Positions 12,501 to 20,800 of a DNA stretch of 64,000 bases are shown piece by piece. The DNA comes from Myxococcus stipitatus DSM 14675. GTDB taxonomy: Bacteria > Myxococcota > Myxococcia > Myxococcales > Myxococcaceae. The stretch spans positions 4,960,001 to 5,024,000 of the forward strand of contig NC_020126.1 of NCBI RefSeq assembly GCF_000331735.1, given 5' to 3'. A program made the translations under genes and the position numbers. Position 1 is the stretch's first letter; every line of letters starts with the position of its first letter. The notes beneath the pieces are model-generated. The model saw only the letters and a list, made by a program, of their open reading frames with translations, was not told where the DNA came from and did not search any database.

Positions 12501-14880
12501 GCGTGCGCACCATGACGCCCTGCCGGGTGTCGCGCTGTTCAACGAGTACGGTCCGACGGAGGCCACCATCTGGAGCACGGTGCACGCGGTCCAGAGGGAC
12601 GAGCAGGGCACTGTGCCCATCGGCCGCGCGGTGTCGGGGGCCCGGGTGTACGTGCTGGATGGTCGGCGGGCGCTCGCGCTGCCGGGGGCACCCGGAGAGC
12701 TGTACGTCGGCGGCCGAGGCGTCGCGCGGGGCTACCTGGGCCAGCCGAAGCTCACGGCGGAGCGCTTCCTGGCGGACCCCTTCGACACGCGGCCTGGGGC
12801 GAGGATGTACCGCACGGGAGACCTGGTGCGCTGGCGCGGCGACGGGACGCTCGAGTTCCTGGGGCGCGCGGACACGCAGGTGAAGGTGCGCGGCTTCCGC
12901 ATCGAGCCCGGCGAAGTCGAGGCGGCGCTGCTGGCGAATCCGGACGTACGCGAGGCCGCGGTCGTCGCGCGCGAGGACGGCGCGGGGCCCAAGCGACTGG
13001 TGGCGTACGTGGTGGCCGCGAAGCCAGGGGATGGCGAGGTGTTGCCCTCCGGCGTGTTGAAGGCCTGGCTGCAGTCGAGGCTCGCGCCGTACATGGTCCC
13101 CTCGGCCTACGTGGTGCTGCCGGCCCTGCCGCGAACGCGCCATGGGAAGGTGGACACGCGCCTGTTGCCGGCGCCGGAGTCGCAGGCGGGGAAGACCTCG
13201 GAAGCGGCGGTGGCGCCGCGAACGGAGGTGGAGGAGCAGCTCGCCGCGCTGTGGAAGGAGGTCCTCCACGTGGAGCGCGTGGGCATCCACGACGACTTCT
13301 TCGAGCTGGGAGGCGACTCCATCCTCGGCCTCCAGATTGTCACGCGCGCGCGTGCCGTGGGCATCGAGCTGTCCCCGAAGCAGCTCTTCCAGAACCCCAC
13401 CGTGGCGCGACTGGCCGCGGTGGCGGGTACGCGCCTCGCGGTGCAGGCGGAGCAGGGGCCGGTGGTGGGCCCGGTGGTGCTCACGCCCATCCAGCGCTGG
13501 TTCTTCGACCTGGGGCTGGAGGCGCCGGACCACTGGAACATGTCGCTGATGTTCGAGGTGCGTGCGCCGCTGGACACGGCCCTGTTGGAGCGCGCACTGG
13601 CTCACGTGATGGAGCACCACGACGCGCTCCGGCTGCGCTTCGCACGTGTCGGTGACACCTGGCACCAGACCTCCGAGGCCCCCGGTGCACACGTCGCGCT
13701 GGAGCACGTGGACCTGTCAGCGCTGTTGTCCCTCGAGGCGAAGCGGAGCGCGCTCTCTGCGCGCGTCCAAGCGCATCAGGAGTCCTTGAGCCTGGGCGGA
13801 CCGCTGATCCGGGGCCTGTTGCTGGAGCTGGGAGAGGGACAGTGGCCCCGGCTGTTGCTGTCGGTCCACCACCTCGCGGTGGATGCGGTGTCGTGGCGCA
13901 TCCTGCTGGAGGATCTGGCGACGGCGTACGCGCGGCTCTCGGAAGGGGCGCCGGTGTCGCTGCCTCCGAAGACGACCTCGTTCCAGGCTTGGGCGCGAGG
14001 CCTGGAGTCACTGGCCCGAACCGAGAAGCTCCTCGCGGAGCAGGCGTGGTGGTTGGAGCGTCCGTGGCAGGACGCCGCGCGACTGCCTCGAGACTTCCCG
14101 GACGGCATCAACACCGAGGCCACGGCGCGCGTCTTCACGGTGACGCTGGATGCGGAGCACACGAAGTCCCTGCTCCAGGACGTGCCGAAGGCGTGGCACA
14201 CCCAGGCGCAGGACCCGTTGCTCACGGCCCTGGCGCAAGCGCTGGCGACCTGGACGGGGCGGACCGCCGCCCTGGTCGATGTAGAGGGACATGGCCGAGA
14301 GGAAGTGCTCGCGGGCGTGGATGTGTCCCGCACGGTGGGCTGGTTCACGCGCTTCTTCCCCGCGCTGCTCGACCTCCGTGGCGCGAGCTCACCCGGTGAG
14401 GCGCTGCGGGGCGTGAAGGAGCTGCTGCGCGCGGTGCCTTCGCGAGGCATGGGCTGGGGCCTGCTGCGCCACGGGAACGCGGACACCCCCTTGGCGACAC
14501 TTCCCTCCGCGGAGGTGGGCTTCAACCACCTGGGGCAGCTGGAGGGGTTCGTCGGCTCGGGCGGGCCCTTCGTGCTCGCGCCGGAGAGTGAAGGGGTGCG
14601 GCAGCGCGCGATGAGCGCTCGTCGTCCCTACCTGTTGGACGTGACGAGCGTGGTGCGCGACGGCCGGCTGGAGGTGGTGTGGACCTTCAGCGAGGCGGTG
14701 CATCGCCGCGAGACGGTGGCGCGGCTGGCGGAGGACTTCCTGGCTCGGCTGGTGGTGTTGGTGGAGGCCTCGCGGGCACCGGATGCGGGAGGGCATTCCC
14801 CGTCCGACTTCCCGCTCGCGAAGGTGAAGCAGTCTCAGCTCGACAAGCTGGCGGCGCGATTCGGAAAGAAGACGCGATGA
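3517..14880 (+). CDS. Hybrid PKS-NRPS, KS-AT-ACP-C-A*(monooxygenase)-C-A-PCP-E
   Basis: This is a 3787-residue megasynthase. A ketosynthase (about 12-435) has active-site Cys in TACSTG and histidines in EAHGTGT and NLGHLD, the hybrid-type signature. The acyltransferase (about 530-835) has GHSFGEY and HAFHS, which point to malonyl-CoA. An ACP (about 920-995, LGGNSL) follows; there is no KR, DH or ER, so a beta-keto product is expected. Next come a condensation domain (HHVVCDTWS), a decayed adenylation domain interrupted by a luciferase-like monooxygenase (about 1710-2055), a second condensation domain (HHIVSDGWS), an intact adenylation domain (code D-A-A-S-V-V-E-I-W-K, substrate unassigned), a PCP (LGGDSI) and a terminal epimerisation domain (HHLAVDAVSW). 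The D-residue made here passes to the next protein, whose first condensation domain is of the D-L type. The stop codon overlaps the next ATG as ATGA. RBS GGAAGGA precedes the start. Confidence 0.95.
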   Translation: MADQEQTGSGNDIAIIGMAGRFPGAANVRELWRNLLDGVESISRLSPRELEPSPLVPETLWRHPDFVPVAGVLEEGDAFDAGFFDVSPREALWMDPQQRVFLECAWAALEDAAYEPTRYSGKISLYAGAGPSLHTQSMLGQGQLDPASLYEVMGTSGENLATKASFKLRLRGESLAVYTACSTGLVAVHMACQSLLLRQSDIALAGAVRVSLPQRSGYLFQEGMILSPDGHCRAFDAKAAGTVPGNGVAAVVLKPLEDALRDGDHVYAVIRGSALNNDGGAKVGYTAPSVEGQADVIGEALAYAGLTADDIGYVEAHGTGTALGDPIEVAALSRAFRRDTERKGFCGLGSVKTNLGHLDTAAGMVGLIKAALVLAEEEVPPTLHFTAPNPSIDFANSPFTVIAERRAWPRGEVPRRAGVSSFGIGGTNAHAVLEEAPRAAASVESARPSQLITLSARTAPALAKAASELADWWESARGKVPLADVAFTRNVGRGAFEHRLSVVVKDSAELAAKLRAPGTVRVLEDVAVARERRVAFLLPGQGAQSLGMGRELYRAEPLFRETVEACLRELGPSLEKSLRDVLLSTPEAETSAHEALGDPRIALPALFCVEYALARLWESWGLRPHALLGHSFGEYTAACLAGVLPWEDALTLVVARGRLMATLPPGRMTAVGCAEEVVRPLLTGGLTLAAVNGPERCVASGPEDEVEALERELMARGVGVLRLPAGHAFHSAAVEPLMEELSRVVSGLRLSAPRVPYVSSVTGTWIRPEEAMDPAYWARQMRAPVRFGDGLETLKAAGISVFLEVGPDQALTALARLGLRGQAGRAVASLPRAGSKASEHAALMEALGAVWEAGLEPDWKQFYAHERRRRVPLPTYPFQRQRFAVDAPRVLAAPPPVVAPSLEEVRTPASTEGVVPENKVGPRTDVERGVLAIWRERLGRSDFGIHDNFLELGGNSLMAAQMLTRLREAFPVQLPLSDLFEAPTVAGVSARITARMGTEGAEGKGAVMRPLARREHHGAPPLSVVQERVCALEEALPGNPALNMSATLRLTGTLDVDALRRSLEAVARRHEALRTTYPRVDGKTVARVSAEARVPWVVDVLEHLAPPVREAEWRKRVYEEMARPFDLAEGPVVRARLLRLDAQEHLLVIAVHHVVCDTWSLVVLSGELGTFYGAFVKNEAAALPELRVQYSDFAAWQREALESGAFSAQLDAWRERLVGLPGPLDLPVDLPLGKGPALGGVRRNVGFSESLTGAVHALARREGVTAFMVLLASWKALLARWAGRDDIVVGTPIGNRTRPELEPLIGYVAHAVPLRTDLSGDPTFRELISRVRDVTLEAYSHPDVPYEHLIREVEPSRNPGRERVFDTLFVLHPRFDANLELPGLRLGLVEVEDGPVQFGSVLSPMSVSMGEDAGGFSGTLDYAVERFAPETIERLVRHWTTLLASAVENPEQLLSALPVEPGAPGRSALRLVSPTPSPVPVLLEARAALSPDAVALSLEGQGDVTWRELRVEVRQLASELRAKGVGPDVLVALCLEPSVERVVALWAVLEVGGAYVLLSPPQLRELATLAPEGGAPPLLLTHERLRTGVTLDPARVVRVPVPVKRDSSRGVDLDPSPHVAVSAETMVCLETLVGPRGERLRVVQTVATVDALFRRLDADSGPVEGTWLSAEEAGAPGTGLELLWALSRGLRVALPSERARLTLPSSGPGGARKGPDFSLSFFANDEDSLGGRKYRLLLEAAKYADAQGFSAMWTPERHFHSFGGLYPRPAVVGAGVATVTERLGIRAGSVVLPLHDPVLVAEEWSVLDNLSNGRVGVSFASGWHANDFVFAPDRYARRKEIMFRGIEEVRTLWRGGSVLRRNGTGDEVEVFLRPRPVQKELPFWLTAAGSPDTFRMAGELGAYVLTNLMGQNLEDLASKVALYREAWRQHGHAGRGHVSLMLHAYLGEDIAEVRRRVRKPLLDYFRSSVDIFQAFVSSLGLKGDLRTLTPADVEALLEHGLTRYVEDGGLFGTPDTCAPVVERVRGLDVDEVACLVDFGVEVEATLEGLQHLDVLRRRYAPAVSSPVPTLVEGPGPEVSLLAWVRESGATQLHLTGALARALSELPGAPEGLRSVRHVWLEDVKEDLADALSRTLPGEVSRREPRFGPGAWARAGEAPRDSGDTSTWAVVDARGQVLPPGMVGTLAMMGDLAPKRSWKAPEATSLRPLSVSGGGFALGHRARRRLDGTLELLAPLPVPSRRPAPPRVATQASAQPRREGPPPIPRVSRERPLPLSFAQQRLWYLDRLEPGNVAYNNSVMLVLSGVLDAGALERALDEVVRRHESFRTTFSMTDAGAVQHISEPRAHALQVSALEDRGAMTVEAWAREEARKPFDLEAGPLLRTPLLRLREDEHVLLIVMHHIVSDGWSSGVLFHELATLYAAFRQGQPSPLPPLQVQYADYAAWQLEWMRGPELAAEQAWWSDVLAEVPVLRLPTDRPRPAVQTYPGARSDVMVSRPLADALVSLGRTVGATPFMVMMAAWQVLLQAYSGQDDFAVGTPVAGRNRPETEPLIGCFINSIALRADLSGDPTVMELIARVKQAALGGFAHQEVPFEKLVDALHVARDLSHTPLFQTMLVFHNTPPIELSMAGLRLSSRVVHTGATKLDLTLELVESKDGLTGGIDYNTDLFDASTITRLTGLLVRLLEWVVAHPEQRLSQLSLLSQGERQRLLTEWAASAERAVDADETVTSCFATRAAAMPDAVAVEDGTLRRTYREVEGLAARLAGALGGLGVRTDAVVALALAKPADLVAGLLGVMRAGAAAVVLDLEHPSERLAGILEDTKAVAVVTTEAWGARVPVRAGLSVVTLESLPANDGVLPPVPAPHHAACIVYTSGSTGKPRGVVLEHRQLVSATRARRAVYGSPGVVLSLAPFTFDASLAGMLWSLFDGGRLRYPDVEEREDPRKLAELVAKEGVTHLISVPALYAQVLAAASSGGLTGLRAVSVGGEACSLELARAHHDALPGVALFNEYGPTEATIWSTVHAVQRDEQGTVPIGRAVSGARVYVLDGRRALALPGAPGELYVGGRGVARGYLGQPKLTAERFLADPFDTRPGARMYRTGDLVRWRGDGTLEFLGRADTQVKVRGFRIEPGEVEAALLANPDVREAAVVAREDGAGPKRLVAYVVAAKPGDGEVLPSGVLKAWLQSRLAPYMVPSAYVVLPALPRTRHGKVDTRLLPAPESQAGKTSEAAVAPRTEVEEQLAALWKEVLHVERVGIHDDFFELGGDSILGLQIVTRARAVGIELSPKQLFQNPTVARLAAVAGTRLAVQAEQGPVVGPVVLTPIQRWFFDLGLEAPDHWNMSLMFEVRAPLDTALLERALAHVMEHHDALRLRFARVGDTWHQTSEAPGAHVALEHVDLSALLSLEAKRSALSARVQAHQESLSLGGPLIRGLLLELGEGQWPRLLLSVHHLAVDAVSWRILLEDLATAYARLSEGAPVSLPPKTTSFQAWARGLESLARTEKLLAEQAWWLERPWQDAARLPRDFPDGINTEATARVFTVTLDAEHTKSLLQDVPKAWHTQAQDPLLTALAQALATWTGRTAALVDVEGHGREEVLAGVDVSRTVGWFTRFFPALLDLRGASSPGEALRGVKELLRAVPSRGMGWGLLRHGNADTPLATLPSAEVGFNHLGQLEGFVGSGGPFVLAPESEGVRQRAMSARRPYLLDVTSVVRDGRLEVVWTFSEAVHRRETVARLAEDFLARLVVLVEASRAPDAGGHSPSDFPLAKVKQSQLDKLAARFGKKTR
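7930..10260 (+). other. Decayed adenylation domain carrying an inserted luciferase-like monooxygenase domain
   Basis: This segment lies inside the hybrid synthetase. From about 7930 to 8630 there is adenylation-like sequence that has lost the A3 glycine-rich motif: at the place of YTSGSTG-KPKG one reads CLETLVGPRGERLR. From about 8650 to 9690 there is a complete flavin luciferase-like monooxygenase domain of the kind found in natural-product synthases, with motifs WTPERHFHSFGG, PLHDPVLVAEEW and SFASGWHANDF. From about 9700 to 10240 weak remnants of the second half of an adenylation domain return (a degraded A7 near WAVVDARGQVLPPG and a degraded A8-like LDGTLELL), but no A10 lysine and no carrier protein; the next condensation domain starts at about 10320. 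The insertion falls between the places of motifs A4 and A5. The inference is that this module adds no amino acid and serves as a scaffold for an oxygenase acting on a neighbouring carrier. Confidence 0.85.
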
Positions 14881-17800
14881 GCGACAACCTCGAGGACCTG
14901 TACCCGCTGTCGCCACTCCAGGGCGGCATGCTCTTCCATGCCATCGCGGAGCCCGGACAGGGGCTCTACTTCAACCAGCTCGTCTGCGAGCTGCGGGGCC
15001 GGTTGGATGTGGGGGCCTTCGAGCAGGCGTGGCGTGGCGTGCTGGCGGCGCACCCCGTGTTGCGCACGGCGCTCGTCTGGGACGACGTGGACGAGCCCGT
15101 GCAAGTCGTGCTGCGCGACGTGGACCTGCCGCTGCGCCTCGAGGACTGGCGCGACCTCTCCCCGGAGGCCTTCGAGGCACGCCTGACGGCCTTCCTGGAG
15201 CAGGAGCGTCGAGAGGGCTTCGACCTGTCCCAGGCGCCGCTGATTCGCCTCACGCTGTTGCGGAGCTCGGGGGAGGTGCACCGCTTCGTCTTCAGTCACT
15301 CGCACCTGGTGCTGGATGGCTGGTCCGTCCCGCTGGTGGTTCGCGACTTCTTCACGCTGTACGAGGGCAGGGTCGACGGCCGTCCCGCGCGGCTCCGGCC
15401 GCCGCGTCCCTTCCGCGACTATCTCGGCTGGTTGGCCGAGCACGACCTGGAGGACTCGGAGGTGTTCTGGCGCCGGGAGCTTGCGGGTGTCCAGGAGCCC
15501 ACGCCGACGGGAGCGGGCGCCGGAGAAGGTGAGGGGCGCGCCACGCGGGTGAAGCACCTGTCGGCGCAGACCACCTCGGCGCTCAATGCGTTCGCGCGGA
15601 GGCACGGCCTCACCCCGAGCACGTTGGTGCAGGGCGCATGGGCGCTGGCATTGGGGCAGCTGTCGGGTGCGCGCGATGTCGTGTTCGGCACCACGGTCTC
15701 CGGCCGTCCCGCGGACCTGTCGGGCGTGGAGGACATGGTCGGCCTGTTCATCAACACGCAGCCGGTGCGCGTGCGCTGGACTCAGGACCTCACCTGGTCC
15801 GTCTGGCTGCGAGGACTCCAGGACCGGCAGGTGGAGGCGCGGCAGCACGAACATGCGCCGCTGGTGAAGGTGCAGCGCTGGGGGGAGGTGCCCGCGGGCA
15901 CCTCGCTCTTCGACACCCTGGTGGTCTTCGAGAACTACCCTCTGGACGCGGCGCTCACCTCCGCGAAGCGCGCGCTGTCGGTCCATGACGTGCGGGCCCG
16001 GGAGATGGACCACTTCGGCCTCACGCTCATCTCCTCGCCGGAGGCTCGGCTTCCGCTGCACCTGCGCTACGACCGCGCGCGCTTCACGCAGGCGTTCGCG
16101 GACGCGCAGCTCGAACGGCTCGAGCGGGTGCTGGAGGCCATCGCGGCGAACCCGGAGGGGAGGCTGGGGAGCCTGTCCTTGCTGTCCGACGAGGAGCGGA
16201 AGCGGCTCCTCGTGACGTGGAACGACACGCGTGTGGAGTATCCCGCGCACGCCACGGTGCACGGACTCTTCGAAGAGGCGGTGTCGCGAGCACCCGAGGC
16301 CGTGGCGGTCGTCCAGGGCGCCGCGCGGCTGTCCTTCAGGGAGCTGGATGCGCGCGCGAATCAGCTGGCCCACCACCTGAGAAAGCTGGGCGTCCGGCGC
16401 GGGTCGCTGGTGGGGCTGTACTCGCGACGTGCCCCCGACCTGGTGGTGGCGCTGTGGGCCGTGTTGAAGGCGGGGGGCGCGTATGTGCCCATGGACCCGG
16501 CGTGGCCCGCGGCGCGGCTGTCCTTCGTGCTGGAGGACACGGGCGCGCCGGTGGTGCTCACGGACGCGTCGCTCCTGGAGCAACTTCCGGCGACGTCGAG
16601 CGTCGTGCTCTGCCTGGACTCGGACTGGGACACCGTGGCGCGAGAGCCCACGACGGCCCCCACGCCGTGGTCGGGGCCGGAGGACCTCGCGTACCTCATC
16701 TACACCTCCGGGAGCACGGGACGTCCCAAGGGCGTCATGGTCCCGCACCAAGGCGTGGTGAACTACCTGACGTGGGCGCTGCGCGCCTATGGGCTCACGG
16801 AGGGCGGAGGCTCTCCCGTGCACTCGCCGCTCTCGTTCGACCTGACCGTCACGAGCCTGGTGGCGCCGTTGGTCGCGGGGCGGCCGGTGGTGCTGGTGCC
16901 GGAGGAGGCCGGGATTGAAGGCCTGGGAGAGGCGCTGCTCACCGGAGGGCCCTACGGCCTGGTGAAGCTGACGCCCACGCACTTGCGCATGCTGGCCACG
17001 CAGCTGGGGCCGGACGCGGCGAAGGGGCACACGCGAGCGTTTGTCATTGGCGGTGAAGCCCTCACGGCCGAGGGCATTGCCTTCTGGCGCGAGCACGCGC
17101 CCGACACGCGGCTCATCAACGAGTACGGCCCCACGGAGACGGTGGTGGGGTGCTGCGTGTACACGGTGAGCGCCGCGGACCCGATGCATGGACCGGTGGC
17201 CATTGGCCGGCCCATCGCGAACACGCGGCTGTATGTCCTCGACGGAGAGGGGCAGCCCGTTCCCGTGGGGGTGGTGGGGGAGCTGTTCATCGGCGGCGCG
17301 GGGGTGGCGCGGGGGTATTGGGCACGGCCGGACCTGACGGCGGAGCGCTTCGTTCCGGATGCCTTCGGTGCTGAGCCGGGCGCGCGGCTGTACCGCACGG
17401 GAGACCGCGTGCGCTGGCGCGAGGATGGCCGGCTGGAGTACCTGGGTCGCTCGGACTTCCAGGTCAAGGTTCGCGGCTACCGCATCGAGCTGGGGGAGAT
17501 TGAGTCCGCCCTCCGTGCGCACCCGCTGGTGGGGGACGCGGTGGTCGTGGTGCGCGACGACGCGCCTTCCGGCGCCCGGCTGGTGGCCTACGCCGTGCCC
17601 TCGGGCGCGGAGCGACCGGAGCCCGCGGCGCTGCGTGCCTTCCTGGAGTCGCGGCTGCCCGAATACATGGTGCCCGCGGCCTTCGTCCTGCTGGACGCGT
17701 TGCCGCTGTCGGACAACGGCAAGGTGGAGCGGCGAGCCCTTCCGGCGCCGGAGCTCACGGTGAGAGGGCCGGAGCAGGAGGAGGCGCCCCGTGACGCGAA

Positions 17801-20800
17801 GGAGACGGCGCTCGTGGCCATCTGGGCACAGGTGTTGGGGCGTCCCCATGTGGGCATCCATGAGGACTTCTTCGAGCTGGGGGGAGACTCCATCCTCGGC
17901 ATCCAGGTCATCTCGCGCGCGACCCAGGCAGGGCTTCACTTCAGCGCGAAGCAGCTCTTCGACCACCCCACCGTGGCGCGTCTGGCCGCGGTGGTCACCG
18001 AGGCCCCCGTCGTCTCCGTGGCGCAAGGGCCGGTGACGGGACCCGTGGCGCTGACGCCCATCCAGCACTGGTTCTTCGAGCGGGAGCTGACGGACGCGCA
18101 CCACTTCAATCAAGCCCTGCGCTTCACGCTGCGCGAGCGCGTGGTGCCCGAAGCCATGGCGCAGGCCCTCCAACAGCTGCGTGAGCATCACGATGCCCTG
18201 CGCCTGCGCTTCACCCGAGACGCGCGCGGAGGCTGGCATCAGGAGGTGGGCGGGTTGGAAGGGGTGTTGCCGCTGGAGACGGTGGACGTCTCGCGCTCAC
18301 CCAAGGAGGCGCGGCGCGCGGAGGTGGAGGCACATTCGGCACGCACGCAGTCGAGCCTGGACTTGTCGTCGGGAGCGCCCGCGCGAGCGGTGCTCTTCGA
18401 GCTGGGACCGGACCTGCCGCAGGAGCTGCTGCTCGTCATCCATCACCTGGTGGTGGACGCGGTGTCGTGGCGGGTGTTGCTGGAGGACTTGCTGTCGGCC
18501 TACCAGCGGCTTCGCGTGAACGAGGCCGTGCGGCTCCCGGCCAAGACGCTGTCGTATCAAGACTGGGCGGCGCGCCTGATGGAGCACGCGGCCTCGCCGT
18601 CCGCCCGTGACCAAGGTGCCTTCTGGCTGGGGCTGCCGTGGGAGCGCGTGGGGCGGCTTCCTCGGGATGTCGAGGACGGAGTCGCGAACACGGAAGGCGC
18701 ATCGCATCAGGTGACGGTGGAGCTGGAGCCCGGAGAGACGCAGGCCCTGCTCCAGGACGTCGCCCGAGCGCTCCGCGCGAAGCCCGATGAGCTCCTGCTG
18801 TCCGCACTCGCGAGGGTGCTGCGGCGATGGACGGGGGCGTCGTGTGTGCGGGTGGAGATGGAGGGGCACGGCCGCGAGGACGTCTTCGGAGAGGTGGATG
18901 TCTCGAGGACGGTCGGCTGGTTCACCAGCCTCTATCCCGTGCTCGTGGAGTCGATGGGCGAAGGGCCGGGCGCGGGCGTGCGCGCGGCGAAGGAGGCGCT
19001 GCGCCGGGTCCCCGCCAAGGGCGTGGGCTTCGGCGTGCTGCGCTATCTGTCCCCCGACCCCGTGCTGCGTGAGCAACTCCGTGCACTGCCCGCGCCGGAG
19101 GTGGGCTTCAACTACCTGGGACAGTTCGACACCGTGCTTCCGCCGACGGCGCCCCTGGGGCTGTCCGAGGGACACGTCGGCCCCACGCGCGCCTCCGGAG
19201 GGCCGCGCGCGCATGTACTCGACGTGGACTGCGTCGTCAGCGGTGGGCGCATGCGATTGATGTTCACCCACGGCAAGGGGCTGCACCGCACGGAGACGGT
19301 GGCGCGGCTGGCCGAGGAGATGCTCGGGGCCCTGCGAGAGCTCATCGCGCACGGCCTGTCGGAGGACCCGCGCGGCCTGGCGCCCTCCGACTTCCCGCTG
19401 GCGAAGCTGGGGATGGGCGCGCTGGAGCGGATCGCGGACGGGCTCACCGCGCAGGGGCGACGCCTGCGCGACCTGGAGGACCTGTATCCGCTGTCACCAT
19501 TGCAACAGGGCATCCTCTTCCACCATCTCCAGGAGGAGGAGACCCAGCCCTACTTCAACCAGATCTCCTTCGAGATGGAGGGGGCGCTCGACGTGCGGGT
19601 GCTGACCGAGGCCTGGCGGCAGTCGGCCCAGCGCTTCGCCATCCTCCGCACGGGGTTCTTCTGGGACGGGCTGGACGCGCCTCTGCAAGCGGTGATGCGC
19701 GAGGCGGAGCCCGTCATCACGGTGGAGGACTGGCGCTCGGTGCCCCGGGAGTCGCTGGCCTCGCGGATGGCGGCGTTCATCGCGGAGGACCGTCGGCGAG
19801 GCGTGGTGCTCTCGGTCGCGCCGCTGTTCCGGCTGGCCTTGCTGCGCACGGAGGAGCGGGTGTGGCGCGTGGTGTTCAGCGTCTCGCACCTGCTGCTGGA
19901 TGGCTGGTCCACGCAGTTGGTGACGCGGGATGTGTTCACCCGCTACGAGTCGCTGCGCCGGGGCCTGACGCCGCCTCGTGGCGAGACACGGCCCTACCGG
20001 GACTTCATCGCGTGGCTGGCGAAGCAGGACTCGGGCGCCGCGAGTCGCTTCTGGCGCGGGGCGCTCGCGGGCTTCACGGAGCCCACGCGGCTGAGCCTGG
20101 GCAGTGCGCCTCGGGGGCAGGCGGGGCGGGGCGAGCAGGAGGTGCGGCTTGGCGTCGAGGAGTCCGCGGCCTTCGTGGCCTTCGCGCGACAGCACGCGAT
20201 CACGCCGGGTACGGTGATTCAAGGCGCGTGGGCGGTGCTGCTGGGCCGCTACAGCGGCGGCGACGATGTGGTCTTCGGCCTGACGGTCTCCGGGCGGCCC
20301 GCGGAGCTTCCTGGCATCGAGAGCATGGTGGGCATGTTCATCAATGCCATCCCCGTGCGTGTGAAGATGCCCGCCTCGCGGACGGTGGGCGTGTGGCTGA
20401 AGGGGCTGCAGTCCTGGCTCCAGGAGGCTCGCGAGTACGAGTCCGCTCCGCTGGTGGACGTGCGTGGCTGGAGTGAAGTCCCCTCCAGCGAGCAGCTCTT
20501 CGAGAGCCTGGTCATCTACGAGAACTACCCGATGGAGTCCGGGCTCTCCGCGCCCTCGGATGAGCTGGTGCTGCGCAACCCCGTCGCGATGGAGGTGGAC
20601 CACCATCCGCTGACGCTCCTGGCACTCCCCGGGCGAGAGCTGGTGCTCAAGCTGACCTACGACGCCTCGCGCTTCGAGGCAGCGGCTGTGCGGCGGATGT
20701 TGGAGCAGGTGCGCCAGCTCCTGACGGAGCTGCGGAGCAAGGTGGAACGGCCCCTGTCGGAGCTCTCGTTGCTGAGCACCGAGGAGCAACGGCGGATGCT

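Noticed and set aside
10126..13707. 1193-codon minus-strand frame opposite the second C and A domains
   Set aside because: Low-complexity His/Arg/Gln/Leu composition typical of antisense frames; plus strand has full C, A and PCP motifs.
14679..14876. 66-codon N-terminal extension of the last synthetase
   Set aside because: It overlaps the upstream E domain by 200 bp and encodes Gly/Arg-rich sequence; the ATGA overlap at 14877 begins exactly at the condensation-domain motif.
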